A stretch of DNA of 64,000 bases, taken from the NCBI GenBank assembly GCA_965655795.1, contig CBFHHY010000009.1:1-64000 (forward strand). Direction: 5' to 3'. The stretch comes from TMED14 sp002167805 (GTDB taxonomy: Bacteria > Bacteroidota > Bacteroidia > Flavobacteriales > Schleiferiaceae). This document shows, piece by piece, positions 18,302 to 25,530 of this stretch (position 1 is its first letter; each line of letters begins with the position of its first letter). The translations under genes and the position numbers were made by a program. The notes under the pieces were generated by a model. The model had not been told where the DNA came from and did not search any database. It saw only the letters and a program-made list of their open reading frames with translations.

Positions 18302-18627
18302 AGCATTCCCAGTTCTAAACGTGCTGATTCACTCATCATATCCTTTGTCCAAGGAGGGTCAAATGTGATTTCAACTTCTACCTCATTAGCTTCAGGAATG
18401 GTTTTTACTTTTTCTTTTACCTCCAAAGGAAGAGATTCAGCGACTGGACAATTCGGTGAAGTCAGAGTCATAAGTATATGAATATCAGCATCTTCACTAA
18501 CCTCAATATCATAAATTAAACCTAGCTCATAAATATCAACAGGAATTTCAGGGTCAAAAATTGAATGAAGAACCTCTATGGATTTTTCACCTAATTTTTG
18601 CATATCATCATCATTCATTTCCTTCAT
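18298..18627 (-). CDS. sufT: SUF-system Fe-S assembly protein, SufT/MIP18 (DUF59) type
   Basis: This 109-residue DUF59 protein has the family signatures DPEIPVDIYELGLIYDI and MTLTSPNCPVAESLP, including the conserved cysteine, and a C-terminal FDPPWTKDMMS. Such proteins aid maturation or delivery of Fe-S clusters. The start at 18627 lies in the second copy of a 16-bp tandem duplication that also contains the sufE stop. It overlaps HMG-CoA synthase by 4 bases (ATGA), which suggests translational coupling. Confidence 0.9.
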   Translation of the reverse strand: MKEMNDDDMQKLGEKSIEVLHSIFDPEIPVDIYELGLIYDIEVSEDADIHILMTLTSPNCPVAESLPLEVKEKVKTIPEANEVEVEITFDPPWTKDMMSESARLELGML

Positions 18628-18656
18628 ATTTCTTTTCCTTCATATTTCTTTTCCTT
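18618..18656. repeat. 16-bp tandem duplication at the sufE/sufT junction
   Basis: The unit CCTTCATATTTCTTTT repeats with period 16 for 39 bases. On the minus strand each copy contains ATATGAAGG. In the first copy this supplies the TGA stop of sufE, and in the second it supplies the ATG of sufT. Because 16 is not a multiple of three, the ATG of the first copy is out of frame with sufT. Confidence 0.9.
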
Positions 18657-19065
18657 GAAATGCAACGCCATATAATCTTATTTGTTTTACCATACTGAGT
18701 AAACCATTCGCTCTTGAGGGAGAAAGGTGTGTAGTTAATCCTATTTCTTCCAGAAATTTAAATTCGTAATCAGCAATATCTTCTGGGCTCTGACCGTTAA
18801 CCACTCTCAGTAATAACGCAATCATCCCCTTAGTAATTACAGCGTCAGAATCAGCATCAAACTGAATTGTTTTATCTTTTAGTCTAGCATTCAACCAAAC
18901 TTGACTCTGACAACCTTTTATCTGGTTTTCATCGGACTTGTCCGCATGCGACATCTGTTTTAAATCTTTTCCCAAAGAAATAAGATGAGCATATTTATCC
19001 ATCCAGTCTTCAAAAAAAGAAAACTCTTCAATTATATCGTTTTCAATGTTTAAAATTCTTTGCAT
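18640..19065 (-). CDS. sufE: Cysteine desulfuration protein SufE
   Basis: SufE accepts persulfide sulfur from SufS and passes it to the SufBCD scaffold. The 141-residue protein has the acceptor cysteine C52 in IKGCQSQVWL and the later motif FLEEIGLTTHLSPSRANGL. It overlaps the end of sufS by one base, and its stop lies in the 16-bp duplication before sufT. The sufBCD genes are not in the window, although in many Flavobacteriia they stand beside sufS. Confidence 0.96.
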   Translation of the reverse strand: MQRILNIENDIIEEFSFFEDWMDKYAHLISLGKDLKQMSHADKSDENQIKGCQSQVWLNARLKDKTIQFDADSDAVITKGMIALLLRVVNGQSPEDIADYEFKFLEEIGLTTHLSPSRANGLLSMVKQIRLYGVAFQGKEI

Positions 19066-20276
19066 TATTTCAAAAGTAAAATGGCTTTTTTCAGACCTGT
19101 AAGAAATAAGTCGATATCCTCTTTGGTAGTGTATGCTGCAAGGCTAATTCGAATCGTACCTGGAATATTATAACACGACATAATTGGCTGAGCGCAATGG
19201 TGACCCGTTCTAACTGCAATTCCCATTTGATCTAAAAGTACTCCAACATCGTATGGGTGAGCGTCTCTTACATTAAATGAAATCACTGCCGCTTTTTCTT
19301 TTGCTTCTCCATAAAGTATCACCTCTGATATTTGGTGCATCTTTTGAGTCGCATATTTTAGAAGCTCATTCTCATGAATTTGAATTTTTTCAATACCAAT
19401 ATCGTTTAACCAATCAATTGCAACTCCCCAACCAATTACTCCTTCAATATTTGGCGTTCCCGCTTCAAACTTATGAGGCAATCCTGCATATGTACTATTC
19501 AAGATATGTACGTCTTCTATCATCTCTCCGCCGCCTTGGTAAGGGGGTAACTTCTCTAACCAATTTGATCGACCGTACAAAAATCCAACTCCTGCAGGAC
19601 CGTACATTTTGTGGCTAGAGCCTACATAAAAATCGACATCTAGATCTTGAACGTCAAATTTTAAATGCGGCATTGCTTGGGCTCCATCTATTAAAACGCA
19701 AGCGCCTACTTTATGTGCAGCTTTAATTATTTTTCGAGCAGGGTTTATTGTTCCAAGGGCATTACTAATATGATTAAAGGCGACTACTTTTGTTTTGTCA
19801 TGAATTAATGACTTTAAATTAGAAACATCTAACTCTCCATTTGGAAGCAACCTTATGTATTTCAATTTAGCCCCTGAATATGAAGCAAGCATTTGCCATG
19901 GAACCAAATTACTATGATGTTCTATCTCTGTGACTAGAATTTCGTCACCAGCCTTGAGAAGAGACCTAAAGCCATGAGCAACTATATTTATTGACTCAGT
20001 TGTCCCTTTTGTAAAGATGACCTCGTAATTATGCTTAGCGTTAATATGATATCTTAATTTTTCACGAACTAATTCAAAAGCGTCTGTTGCTTTATCGCTT
20101 AAAGTATGGACACCTCTGTGAACATTACTATTGATGCTTTTATAATAATTTGAAACCGCGTTAATAACCGCCTGCGGCTTTTGAGTAGTTGCAGCATTAT
20201 CTAAATAGACTAATGGCTTTCCGTTAATCTTTTGACCTAAAATGGGAAATTGATTTTTTACGTTCAAAAATTTCAT
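19065..20276 (-). CDS. sufS: Cysteine desulfurase SufS
   Basis: This PLP enzyme takes sulfur from cysteine for Fe-S clusters. The 403-residue protein has the PLP lysine K223 in SSHKMYGP, upstream PLP contacts (TEIEHHSN, LIDGAQ) and the persulfide cysteine C361 in RTGHHCAQP, all typical of group II (SufS) desulfurases. It heads a minus-strand operon sufS-sufE-sufT, HMG-CoA synthase, DUF2480, DUF3050. An imperfect palindrome lies 7 bases before the start codon. A divergent 3-hydroxyanthranilate dioxygenase gene begins 149 bases away. Confidence 0.97.
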   Translation of the reverse strand: MKFLNVKNQFPILGQKINGKPLVYLDNAATTQKPQAVINAVSNYYKSINSNVHRGVHTLSDKATDAFELVREKLRYHINAKHNYEVIFTKGTTESINIVAHGFRSLLKAGDEILVTEIEHHSNLVPWQMLASYSGAKLKYIRLLPNGELDVSNLKSLIHDKTKVVAFNHISNALGTINPARKIIKAAHKVGACVLIDGAQAMPHLKFDVQDLDVDFYVGSSHKMYGPAGVGFLYGRSNWLEKLPPYQGGGEMIEDVHILNSTYAGLPHKFEAGTPNIEGVIGWGVAIDWLNDIGIEKIQIHENELLKYATQKMHQISEVILYGEAKEKAAVISFNVRDAHPYDVGVLLDQMGIAVRTGHHCAQPIMSCYNIPGTIRISLAAYTTKEDIDLFLTGLKKAILLLK

Positions 20277-20282
20277 TAACTA

Positions 20283-20305
20283 TTTTGGTTGATCATTTGA
20301 CAAAA
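20283..20305. promoter_or_regulatory. Imperfect palindrome before sufS (possible operator)
   Basis: The sequence TTTTG-N13-CAAAA has a partly symmetric AT centre around TGATCA and lies 7 bases upstream of the sufS start, in the divergent sufS / 3-HAO intergenic region. A repressor site is possible, since a DtxR/MntR-type regulator gene lies close by. The symmetry is weak and chance cannot be excluded. Confidence 0.25.
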
Positions 20306-20425
20306 ATCCGAAATTTAAAGGGAACAACATTCTTTTGGATGAGAAAAATATAATCACTTAACATTAAAACCATAAAAAGAGTTTTAAATCGGTACAAATG
20401 CGTTTTCATTAATTATCTTTAAAAA

Positions 20426-20953
20426 ATGAGTAATTCTTTCAATTTCAATAACTGGCTAAGTGAGAACCGTCATAAACTGGTTCCGCCCGTAGGTAATAAA
20501 AATCTGACACCTGATTCGGATGACTACATTGTTATGGTAGTTGCCGGACCAAATGCCAGAAAAGATTATCATTACAACGAAACCGAAGAGTTTTTTTACC
20601 AACTGGAAGGAGAAATAACGGTTCGTCTTCAGGAGAAAAACGGCCCCGTAGACCATATATTAAAAGCAGGAGATATGCTTCTTGTCCCAGCAAGAACTCC
20701 TCATTCTCCAATTAGGAAAGAGGGCAGTATTGGTCTAGTTGTTGAACGAAAAAGAGAAGGGCGGGGTTTCCGAGATGGACTCCTATGGTATTGTGACTCA
20801 TGTAATTTTCTTTTACATGAAGTTTACTTTGATTTAAAAAATATTGAGACTGACTTTTTATCTCATTTTAAAAACTTTTATCGCTCTAAGGAGCATCGAA
20901 CATGCGATAATTGTGGATCTGTGATGGAGGCTGATTTAAGATTTACGGAATGA
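20426..20953 (+). CDS. 3-hydroxyanthranilate 3,4-dioxygenase
   Basis: This non-haem Fe(II) enzyme opens the ring of 3-hydroxyanthranilate to 2-amino-3-carboxymuconate semialdehyde in the kynurenine pathway. In 175 residues all known functional residues are visible: iron ligands H49, E55 and H93, substrate contacts R45, R97 and E108, and the distal rubredoxin-like site C123, C126, C160 and C163. Each lies exactly two positions before its counterpart in the Ralstonia metallidurans enzyme. A TATCTTTA element 4 bases upstream of the ATG is one base from the -7 consensus, so the message may be leaderless. The stop overlaps the start of the metalloregulator gene (ATGA). Confidence 0.96.
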   Translation: MSNSFNFNNWLSENRHKLVPPVGNKNLTPDSDDYIVMVVAGPNARKDYHYNETEEFFYQLEGEITVRLQEKNGPVDHILKAGDMLLVPARTPHSPIRKEGSIGLVVERKREGRGFRDGLLWYCDSCNFLLHEVYFDLKNIETDFLSHFKNFYRSKEHRTCDNCGSVMEADLRFTE

Positions 20954-21615
20954 ATCCTAATGATGATCTAAAAATAACTCGCAGTGAGGAAGACTATTTG
21001 AAAGCAATGCTCAATTTGACACAATCAGGTCAAAGCATAACTACAAATACTATTGCTGACAAAATTCATGTCTCTCCTCCAAGTGTTAATTCTATGGTGA
21101 AAAAACTTAACCGAAAAGGATTAGTTAAATTTCAAAAATATGGCTCAATTCTTTTTACGGACTTAGGAAAAAAATTAGCTACGTCTCTCACAAGAAAACA
21201 TAGACTTTGGGAAGTATTCTTACACCAAAAACTAAAATTCAATTGGGACGAGGTTCATGATGTTGCCGAAGAGCTTGAGCATGTGAAAAGTGAAAAATTA
21301 ACGCAAAGGCTAGATGAATTCTTAAACTTTCCAAAACTTGACCCACATGGAGACCCGATCCCAGGTAATGATTTAAAAATTCCCTTGATTAAAAACCGTA
21401 TTTTAACTGAGGTGGCAGCAGGTAAAAACTGTGAATTTTCTGGGGTGCTAGAAGACTCTTCTAGATTTTTGAAAGATTTGGATTTATTGGGGCTTCGTTT
21501 AGGAATGAAAATGAAAGTGATTTCTTCTAAAACGGGTTTTATAAATCTGAAATGCAAAAACTCTAAAGAAATTCAAATTCCAATAAACTTAGCAAAAAAA
21601 GTATACGTAAGCTGA
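20950..21615 (+). CDS. DtxR/MntR-family metal-dependent repressor
   Basis: The 221-residue protein has an N-terminal winged helix (SEEDYLKAMLNL; the recognition region around SPPSVNSMVKKL), the dimerisation/metal domain (VHDVAEELEHV, DPHGDPIP) and a C-terminal FeoA/SH3-like domain from about residue 150. Aligned with DtxR, the primary metal site reads D15 (M10 in DtxR), H84, E107 (C102 in DtxR), E110 and H111. Asp and Glu at the two variable positions match Bacillus MntR and suggest Mn(II) sensing, although the MntR E11 position is lysine here (K18). It overlaps the Fe-dependent 3-HAO gene by 4 bases. Downstream, its TGA lies in a small GCTGA-CATA-TCAGC hairpin shared with the convergent ACMSD stop. 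Confidence 0.92.
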   Translation: MNPNDDLKITRSEEDYLKAMLNLTQSGQSITTNTIADKIHVSPPSVNSMVKKLNRKGLVKFQKYGSILFTDLGKKLATSLTRKHRLWEVFLHQKLKFNWDEVHDVAEELEHVKSEKLTQRLDEFLNFPKLDPHGDPIPGNDLKIPLIKNRILTEVAAGKNCEFSGVLEDSSRFLKDLDLLGLRLGMKMKVISSKTGFINLKCKNSKEIQIPINLAKKVYVS

Positions 21616-21619
21616 CATA

Positions 21620-22627
21620 TCAGCCATTTAACCAATACAAAGCATTGGTTCCTAAAATTTTTTCTTTTTTCAATTTTGGCCAATCCATGTTTCGAATAAG
21701 ATTTCCAGGTCTATTTTCTCCTAGTGGGAAAGGATAATCTGAACCCAAAATGACTCGGTCTTCACCGACTAAATCGACAATATTATTCAGTGTTTTTCTG
21801 TCATGTACTAGACTATCTAACCAAAACTTACCGAGATAGCTCGATGGAGAAGTATTATTATCAATCGCACATAGGTCCGGCCTAACGTTGAATCCATGCT
21901 CAATTCTACCAATGGTAGATGGAAAGCTCCCTCCCCCATGAGCTATTGCTATTCTCAATTTTGGCAATCTCTCCAATACTCCACCAAAAATCAAAGAACA
22001 AATCGCCCTACTAGATTCTGCTGGCATCCCCACTAGCCAGGGAAGCCAGTACTTTTTCATTGTACTTGACCCCATCATGTCCCATGGATGAACAAACAAA
22101 CACATATTTAGCCTCTCACATTCCTGAAAAACGGGGTACAATTCTGGAGCATCTAAATTCCAAGAATTTATATGACTTCCAATCTGAATACCCTTTAAGC
22201 CAATTGTTTTACAACGGTTAAGTTCTAATAAGGCCAACTCAGGAGACTGCATTGGTAATGTGCCAAGGCCCTCAAATTTCTTGGGATATGCTTGAACTAT
22301 ATTCGCAATGTGATCATTTAGAAATTTTGAAGTTTCTAGAGTGTCTTTTGGTTTAGCCCAATAATTAAACATGACTGGCACTGCAGATAAAACCTGAATA
22401 TCCACTCCTGAATCTTTGGATTCGCTTAAACGTACTTTTGGATCCCAGCAATTTTCACCAACCTCTCTAAAAAACATATCATCTTTAACCATTCTAGCGC
22501 ATCCCTTGCAATGATGGTCAAGACTAATAAAACCTCCATATCCAAATTTCTTAGCAAATGAAGGAATCTTCTTAGGAAGAATGTGTGTGTGAATATCTAT
22601 AACTGGTGACCTCATAAATTTTTTCAA
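21620..22627 (-). CDS. 2-amino-3-carboxymuconate-6-semialdehyde decarboxylase (ACMSD)
   Basis: This amidohydrolase-fold metalloenzyme decarboxylates the product of 3-HAO, diverting kynurenine carbon away from quinolinate and NAD toward 2-aminomuconate. The 335-residue protein has the metal motif DIHTHILP (H13, H15), later histidines in FVHPWDMMG and AHGGGSFP, and the catalytic aspartate in GSDYPFPLG. The run HPWDMMG-STMKKYWLPWLVGMP is typical of ACMSD within the family. It converges on the regulator gene with 4 bases between stops and diverges from purF. The product of 3-HAO being its substrate, and its position two genes away, supports the assignment. Confidence 0.93.
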   Translation of the reverse strand: MKKFMRSPVIDIHTHILPKKIPSFAKKFGYGGFISLDHHCKGCARMVKDDMFFREVGENCWDPKVRLSESKDSGVDIQVLSAVPVMFNYWAKPKDTLETSKFLNDHIANIVQAYPKKFEGLGTLPMQSPELALLELNRCKTIGLKGIQIGSHINSWNLDAPELYPVFQECERLNMCLFVHPWDMMGSSTMKKYWLPWLVGMPAESSRAICSLIFGGVLERLPKLRIAIAHGGGSFPSTIGRIEHGFNVRPDLCAIDNNTSPSSYLGKFWLDSLVHDRKTLNNIVDLVGEDRVILGSDYPFPLGENRPGNLIRNMDWPKLKKEKILGTNALYWLNG

Positions 22628-22631
22628 ACAA

Positions 22632-22662
22632 TTTGAGCTAAGTTAGTGAAGTGCTACCTTTG
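22632..22662 (+). promoter_or_regulatory. Promoter of purF, Bacteroidota consensus
   Basis: TTTG (22632-22635) and TACCTTTG (22655-22662) are separated by exactly 19 bases, a perfect TTTG-N19-TAnnTTTG promoter. Initiation near 22668 leaves about 12 bases before the purF ATG at 22681, too little for a conventional ribosome binding site. Confidence 0.8.
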
Positions 22663-22680
22663 GTTTTTGAAAAAATATAA

Positions 22681-24582
22681 ATGAGCGACGCTATCCAACA
22701 TGAATGCGGAATTGCCCTTCTGCGGCTTCGCAAGCCCCTTGACTATTACCAAAAAAAATATGGTTCCGCTCTCTATGGTCTAGACAAAATGATTCTCATG
22801 ATGGAGAAACAGCACAATCGAGGGCAAGATGGCGCTGGATTGGCTGGAATAAAATTAGATATGCCGCCGGGGCAAAGATATATCAGTAGATACAGGTCAA
22901 TTGAAAATAATCCGATGCAGGATATTTACAATCGAATTCAAAAGCGCGTTCAAGAATTAATAAACGGAAAAGTTGAAAATATTAAAGACGTCAAATGGGT
23001 AAAAAAAAATCTACCTTTCGCATGTGAAGCATATCTCGGCCATCTCCGTTATGGGACTTTTGGATCTAATTCCATTGAGTCCTGCCACCCCTTTCTGAGA
23101 CAAAGCAATTGGATGAGTCGAAATCTCATTCTAGCAGGGAACTTCAATATGACGAATACATCTGAATTAATTGAAGAATTAATTTCTATTGGACAGCATC
23201 CCAAAGAACAAGCAGATACTGTAACAGTAATGGAAAAAATTGGTCATTTCTTAGACCAAGAAAATGATCGTCTGAAGTCTGAATCTGAAAAAAACCTCAA
23301 CTTAAACAAAGTTCAAAAGTCTAATTTTCAAATTGATAATATTGATCTTCAAAGAGTCATGAAAAAAGCTTCAAAAGGCTGGGACGGTGGATATGCAATG
23401 GGAGGAATGGTTGGTCAAGGAGATTCATTTTTAATTAGAGACCCGAATGGAATTCGTCCCGCTTACTATTATTTTGATGAAGAAATTGCCGTAGTTGCTT
23501 CGGAACGACCGGTCATTCAAACCGCATTTGATTTAAAGTTTGATCAAGTAAAAGAAGTCCCTCCTGGACACATGATATGGATTCGAAGAAGTGGTGAAGT
23601 TTCAATAAAAAAAATTTTAGAGCCAAAAAATAAACTTGCTTGCTCATTCGAACGAATCTATTTTTCAAGAGGTAATGATGGCGCCATTTATAATGAAAGA
23701 ATCGAACTAGGAAGGAGATTAGCTAAAAAAGTATTCAATGCTGCTGATAATAATATAGATAAAACTATTTTTAGCTTTATACCAAATACAGCTGAAATTT
23801 CATTCTACGGCCTAGTTAAAGGAGTTGAAACAGAATTAAATAAAGTTAAAGTAAAACAATTATTAAAACTTAAGAATAGTTCATCAGAGGAAGATCTTTT
23901 AAAAGTTCTTGAACGCAAGCCTAGGGTAGAAAAAATTGCTTGGAAAGACATCAAGCTTCGAACTTTTATAGCTCAAGATTTAGTTCGTGATGACATGGTT
24001 TCACATGTATATGATAGTACTTATAATGTTGTTGAATCGCAAGACACCATTGTGGCTGTCGATGATAGCATTGTAAGGGGGACTACATTGAGAAAAAGCA
24101 TTTTAAAGATGTTAGATCGGCTAGGCCCGAAAAAAATAATTATTGTAAGCTCCGCGCCACAAATACGATTTCCAGATTGTTATGGTATTGATATGGCAAA
24201 AATGAATGAATTTGCAGCATTCCGAGCAGCTATTGAATTACTAAAAGAAAGAGGGTTAAGTTCAATTATAGAAAAGGCCTATAAAGAGGCTAAGTCTGAA
24301 CTTAAAAAAGAAATGTCGCTACAGAAAAATGTAGTAAAATCAATTTATAAACCTTTTAAGGCATCAGAAATTTCCGAAAAAATCTCAGAAATGCTTACTC
24401 CTGAAAATGTTCGAGCAAAAGTTGAAATAATTTATCAAACCATAGAAGACTTACACATCGCCTGTCCTGAAAATTTGGGTGATTGGTATTTTACAGGGAA
24501 TTACCCAACTCCAGGTGGCAATCGAGTATCTAACCAATCTTTTGTAAATTATGTTGAAGGGGTTTCAAAAAGAGCCTATTAA
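22681..24582 (+). CDS. purF: Amidophosphoribosyltransferase, long Bacteroidota form
   Basis: PurF makes phosphoribosylamine from PRPP and glutamine, the first step of purine synthesis. The N-terminal nucleophile is probably C9 (QHECGIALLRL), exposed by removal of an eight-residue propeptide. The phosphoribosyltransferase domain carries the PRPP loop VDDSIVRGTT (from residue 460). At 633 residues it is much longer than E. coli PurF (505), with extra segments in the glutaminase half (about 60-100 and 200-235) and a long tail ending near DWYFTGNYPTPGGNR. Bacteroidota often carry such a long paralogue beside a standard PurF, so this may be the second copy. It has its own consensus promoter. Confidence 0.9.
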   Translation: MSDAIQHECGIALLRLRKPLDYYQKKYGSALYGLDKMILMMEKQHNRGQDGAGLAGIKLDMPPGQRYISRYRSIENNPMQDIYNRIQKRVQELINGKVENIKDVKWVKKNLPFACEAYLGHLRYGTFGSNSIESCHPFLRQSNWMSRNLILAGNFNMTNTSELIEELISIGQHPKEQADTVTVMEKIGHFLDQENDRLKSESEKNLNLNKVQKSNFQIDNIDLQRVMKKASKGWDGGYAMGGMVGQGDSFLIRDPNGIRPAYYYFDEEIAVVASERPVIQTAFDLKFDQVKEVPPGHMIWIRRSGEVSIKKILEPKNKLACSFERIYFSRGNDGAIYNERIELGRRLAKKVFNAADNNIDKTIFSFIPNTAEISFYGLVKGVETELNKVKVKQLLKLKNSSSEEDLLKVLERKPRVEKIAWKDIKLRTFIAQDLVRDDMVSHVYDSTYNVVESQDTIVAVDDSIVRGTTLRKSILKMLDRLGPKKIIIVSSAPQIRFPDCYGIDMAKMNEFAAFRAAIELLKERGLSSIIEKAYKEAKSELKKEMSLQKNVVKSIYKPFKASEISEKISEMLTPENVRAKVEIIYQTIEDLHIACPENLGDWYFTGNYPTPGGNRVSNQSFVNYVEGVSKRAY

Positions 24583-24609
24583 AAAAAAGACATTTTAATT
24601 TAATAAGAA

Positions 24610-25182
24610 GTGAAAATTTATACTAAAACTGGAGATGGGGGCAAAACGAGTCTTTACAGCGGGAAACGTTTAAGCAAGTCTAATGTGCGAATCCATTCTT
24701 ATGGAGCTCTTGATGAATTAAATTGCCATATCGGTCTTTTACGAGATCAAATTTCAAATCGAGAAGAATTTGAAAACAAGGGGGAAGATCTGATAACAAT
24801 TCAATCATGGATTTTTTCTTTAGGCTCACATCTTGCCAATGACTCTGTTGATATGGTGAATAGCCTTCCAAAAGTAAAATCTGACTGGATATTAGTTTTA
24901 GAAGAAAAAATTGACAAAATGACGTCAGAATTGATTCCTTTAAAAAACTTTATTCTACCTGGAGGAAATTTAATAATTAGTCAAACTCATATTGCAAGAG
25001 CAATTTGCCGACGAGCAGAACGAATTACAATTGAATTGCAAAATTCATTATCCAATGATGATGTTCCCCTGCCTAAAAGTGCAATCCCGCTTTTAAATCG
25101 ATTAAGCGATTATTTATTTACTCTTTCACGTTGGTTTTCAGCAAAAACAGGGGCCACGGAAATAGATTGGAAACCGATGTGA
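24610..25182 (+). CDS. Cob(I)alamin adenosyltransferase, PduO/MMAB type
   Basis: This enzyme transfers the adenosyl group of ATP to cob(I)alamin, making coenzyme B12 for methylmalonyl-CoA mutase. The 190-residue protein begins at a GTG and opens with the ATP motif KTGDGGKTSLYSG. It carries the family signature RAICRRAERITIEL and ends with the helix LNRLSDYLFTLSRWF. It lies 27 bases after purF and probably shares its transcript. It complements the propionyl-CoA carboxylase-type subunit at 9038. The mutase genes are outside the window. Confidence 0.95.
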   Translation: MKIYTKTGDGGKTSLYSGKRLSKSNVRIHSYGALDELNCHIGLLRDQISNREEFENKGEDLITIQSWIFSLGSHLANDSVDMVNSLPKVKSDWILVLEEKIDKMTSELIPLKNFILPGGNLIISQTHIARAICRRAERITIELQNSLSNDDVPLPKSAIPLLNRLSDYLFTLSRWFSAKTGATEIDWKPM

Positions 25183-25192
25183 TAAAAAGTGC

Positions 25193-25222
25193 TTGTGTAG
25201 GCCCACAAAAAGAATATATTTG
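25193..25222 (+). promoter_or_regulatory. Promoter of the DUF2795 gene (and possibly secA)
   Basis: TTG (25193-25195) and TATATTTG (25215-25222) are spaced by exactly 19 bases, matching the Bacteroidota consensus except for the first T of TTTG. Initiation near 25229 gives a 19-base leader before the ATG at 25248. It sits just after the stop of the adenosyltransferase gene. Confidence 0.75.
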
Positions 25223-25247
25223 CGAAAAATAAGAAGCATATATAAAC

Positions 25248-25472
25248 ATGTATTGGACTCTTGAACTTGCCTCCTATTTAAGTGATGCGCCATGGCCTGC
25301 CACAAAGGATGAATTGATTGATTACGCTATTCGAACGGGTGCCCCATTAGAAGTAGTTGAGAATATTCAAGCTATCGAAGAAGAGGATCAGGATGTTTAT
25401 GAATCCATAGAAGAAATATGGCCAGATTATCCGTCAGATGAAGATTTTCTTTGGAATGAAGAGGAATACTAG
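25248..25472 (+). CDS. DUF2795-like small acidic protein
   Basis: This 74-residue acidic protein has roughly one residue in three Asp or Glu, concentrated in the C-terminal half (EEEDQDVYESIEEIWPDY). The N-terminal segment LASYLSDAPWPATKDELIDYAIRTGAP matches the DUF2795 pattern of a short helical domain found as a small protein in many bacteria. Function is unknown. It has its own good promoter and lies 58 bases before secA. It is small, but codon use, promoter and conservation pattern support a real gene. Confidence 0.85.
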   Translation: MYWTLELASYLSDAPWPATKDELIDYAIRTGAPLEVVENIQAIEEEDQDVYESIEEIWPDYPSDEDFLWNEEEY

Positions 25473-25530
25473 CTTTAACAAATAATCACATAACCTTCGT
25501 GTCTCAAGGGTTTGTACTTTTATATGCAAG

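Noticed and set aside
21611..21624. Small hairpin GCTGA-CATA-TCAGC between the regulator and ACMSD stops
   Set aside because: It has only 5 bp and no T tract, and both arms contain the stop codons, so it is probably incidental symmetry rather than a terminator.
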